From positions 1-7,501 of the forward strand of contig DMBA01000085.1 in NCBI GenBank assembly GCA_003446315.1: a stretch of DNA of 7,501 nucleotides. Direction: 5' to 3'. Position numbers and translations under genes: made by a program. How positions within the stretch are numbered: the stretch's first letter is position 1; each line of letters starts with the position of its first letter. This DNA is from Ruminococcus sp. Its GTDB lineage: Bacteria > Bacillota > Clostridia > Oscillospirales > Ruminococcaceae. Shown in pieces: positions 6,798 through 7,501 of the stretch. The notes below the pieces were generated by a model. That model did no database searches. It was not told where the DNA came from and saw only the letters and a program-made list of their open reading frames with translations.

Positions 6798-7033
6798 GCC
6801 TGCCCCCTGTTAAAGTCATACTTCGTGTTGATAAACCGGCTGAGTTCAGAAATACTGCTGTTCTTGTAAAAATCCGCAAAACTCACATCAATATTGCAAT
6901 CCTGATGCAAGCGGGACAAGAACCGGCTGATCTCCATAGAACTGATCCCGATCATAAAAAGTGTTTCATCATCTTTCACTGCATCTGCATTCACGATTCC
7001 TGCAAGCAGCTCACGAATTTGCTTTGTTCCCAT
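6794..7033 (-). CDS. Free-standing carrier protein 1, first gene of the operon
   Basis: This 79-residue carrier protein starts MGTKQIRELLAGIV. Its attachment segment is FMIGISSMEI (26-35), where Ser32 aligns with the Ser of the usual DSL/HSL motif; here the preceding residue is also Ser. The third helix region (VSFADFYKNSSISELSRFI) is typical of aminoacyl carrier proteins. After phosphopantetheinylation it probably accepts the amino acid activated by the synthetase homologue encoded next, since their genes overlap (ATGA) and are likely translationally coupled. ATG 7033 has TAGGAG 6 nt upstream, which fixes the start. It is preceded by a leader of about 160 nt with two operator-like palindromes, the nearer one ending only a few bases before the ribosome site. 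It is clearly different from carrier protein 2, so the pathway probably keeps two separately loaded building blocks. Confidence 0.92.
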   Translation of the reverse strand: MGTKQIRELLAGIVNADAVKDDETLFMIGISSMEISRFLSRLHQDCNIDVSFADFYKNSSISELSRFINTKYDFNRGQA

Positions 7034-7051
7034 ATTACGCTCCTATCACTT

Positions 7052-7069
7052 TTAGTTAGCCTTAGCTAA
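7052..7069. promoter_or_regulatory. Operator-like palindrome, gene-proximal copy
   Basis: The second copy of the palindrome, TTAGC-N4-GCTAA at 7056-7069 with an extra TTAG half-turn on its left side, begins 121 bp from the first copy. With a one-base gap it agrees with the DtxR/IdeR consensus at 16 of 18 positions. It lies just upstream of the ribosome site of carrier protein 1 (7040-7045). It could act as a second operator allowing looping or a roadblock, or as a small hairpin in the mRNA. The regulator is not in the window. Confidence 0.5.
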
Positions 7070-7078
7070 TATTCAGCC

Positions 7079-7165
7079 GGAAAATGGCGAAGCAATGTAA
7101 TTCCCATTACACATACTTCACCGCTATTCATGTGTGCGAAGCATATCTTTGCTTCCGCATTTTCC
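7079..7165 (-). promoter_or_regulatory. Structured 5' leader with competing hairpins
   Basis: The outer arms 7079-7093 and 7151-7165 pair at 13 of 15 positions (GGAAAATG against CATTTTCC, then GAAGC against GCTTC). Inside, 7096-7101 pairs perfectly with 7106-7111 around a 4-nt loop. The element GCGAAGC occurs twice (7087-7093 and 7136-7142), and both copies can pair with 7151-7158, so a short local hairpin and the long outer stem exclude each other. No known riboswitch family is recognised. It may be a regulatory RNA switch, an mRNA-stabilising stem, or the relic of a small inverted-repeat element. Confidence 0.45.
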
Positions 7166-7172
7166 CTGTGCT

Positions 7173-7190
7173 GTAGTTAGCCCTTGCTAA
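7173..7190. promoter_or_regulatory. Operator-like palindrome, promoter-proximal copy
   Basis: The site contains a perfect inverted repeat TTAGC-N4-GCTAA (7177-7190) followed on the minus strand by CTAC. It lies about +7 to +25 from the predicted transcription start, where a bound repressor would block the polymerase. It matches the second copy at 15 of 18 positions. The sequence resembles the operator family of DtxR/IdeR-type metal-dependent repressors (TTAGGTTAGCCTAACCTAA), though one base shorter in one half, so the regulator's identity is inference. Confidence 0.55.
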
Positions 7191-7203
7191 TAAAGACAAA
7201 TAT

Positions 7204-7232
7204 ATTATAGCACAAAGCACTTCTCTTGTCAA
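7204..7232 (-). promoter_or_regulatory. Consensus sigma-A promoter of the operon
   Basis: Read on the minus strand, TTGACA (7232-7227) and TATAAT (7209-7204) are separated by exactly 17 bp. Both hexamers match the housekeeping consensus at every position. The start of transcription is expected near 7197, giving a leader of about 160 nt before carrier protein 1. A perfect promoter in front of a specialised-metabolite operon implies strong expression that needs tight repression, fitting the palindromes just downstream. Confidence 0.88.
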
Positions 7233-7501
7233 TTGGGAGATAATTCAGAATGAACGGTATGAAACAGCAAGATTTTATGCGATTTTATGAAAATATGACG
7301 ATTTTTCCTGTTTTTCAAACAAATATAGCGGTTGTTGTCATCACATTGAATCCTGCAAAATGCCGCTACATTTTAATCCAGCGGAGATACCGAAGCGTTC
7401 GCCGGAGGTGCCATATGCAAATTAGGTGTGAATTGTTGCTTTTTTCCTTTTTATATGCTATAAGCGGGGAGCCCCCGCCGGCATTTCCTAAAGTTCACCG
7501 G
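7233..7501. other. Upstream flank with no supported gene; small inverted repeats
   Basis: No convincing gene is visible. A plus-strand frame is open from ATG 7250 (GGGAG 10 nt upstream) to the window edge, 84 codons, but its composition is low in acidic and typical core residues and shows no motif. CCGCTA (7363-7368) can pair with TAGCGG (7326-7331), and its CCGCT also with AGCGG (7380-7384). GCGGGG (7464-7469) pairs with CCCCGC (7473-7478), but no T-run follows on either strand, so it is not a standard terminator. Confidence 0.4.

Noticed and set aside
5787..6869. Long plus-strand open frame of 360 codons opposite the synthetase homologue
   Set aside because: It is the antisense shadow of a gene with clear class II synthetase motifs, and the translation shows no family features.
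7079..7165. Known riboswitch in the leader
   Set aside because: I compared from memory with TPP, cobalamin, lysine, fluoride and ZTP consensus segments and found no convincing match.
7052..7190. Twin palindromes as target-site duplication of a mobile element
   Set aside because: An 18-bp duplication is long for such small elements, and the copies are themselves palindromic and placed at regulatory positions, so operators fit better; not fully excluded.
7464..7478. GC-rich hairpin as a transcription terminator
   Set aside because: The stem is good (6 bp, 3-nt loop), but no T-run follows on either strand.
7250..7501. Possible plus-strand gene running off the right edge
   Set aside because: It has a weak GGGAG site but no motif, odd composition and no promoter; kept only as a remark in the flank entry.

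Overview
The window holds most of one biosynthetic operon, read entirely on the minus strand (right to left), plus its promoter and leader. The style suggests an anaerobic Bacillota of the Clostridia (Ruminococcus/Oscillospiraceae-like): moderate GC, strong AAGGAG-type ribosome sites, a consensus sigma-A promoter, and very tight gene packing. The taxon is inference; nothing here identifies a species.

Layout from right to left. At 7233-7501 no gene is supported. At 7204-7232 there is a perfect TTGACA-17-TATAAT promoter pointing left. Its roughly 160-nt leader (about 7197-7034) carries two near-identical operator-like palindromes (TTAGC-N4-GCTAA). Between them lies an inverted-repeat region that can fold in two competing ways. 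Eight genes follow: free-standing carrier protein 1 (7033-6794); a class II aminoacyl-tRNA-synthetase homologue of the amino acid:[carrier protein] ligase type (6797-5613); a PP-loop ATP pyrophosphatase with Cys motifs (5597-4563); carrier protein 2 (4549-4316); a GNAT acyltransferase (4302-3796); two type II thioesterase-like alpha/beta hydrolases (3799-3062 with Ser, 3072-2335 with a Cys nucleophile); and the first 767 residues of an NRPS with order A - carrier - heterocyclization (Cy) domain (2301 to beyond base 1). Gene junctions are overlaps (two ATGA overlaps, one 11-bp overlap) or gaps of 13 to 33 bp, so one polycistronic transcript is likely.

How they may work together (inference). 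The synthetase homologue charges an amino acid onto carrier protein 1. The PP-loop enzyme may modify a carrier-bound or released carbonyl with sulfur (thioamide or thioacid) or nitrogen. The GNAT acylates an amine. The NRPS A domain loads an unusual starter onto its own carrier, and the Cy domain condenses and cyclises it with Cys, Ser or Thr from the next module. The thioesterases edit or release. The product would be a small thiazoline/oxazoline-type peptide. The operator boxes resemble those of DtxR-family metal-dependent repressors, so a metallophore is the leading hypothesis. The combination matches no characterised pathway that I can name. It shares free-standing carriers and a PP-loop enzyme with the closthioamide pathway.
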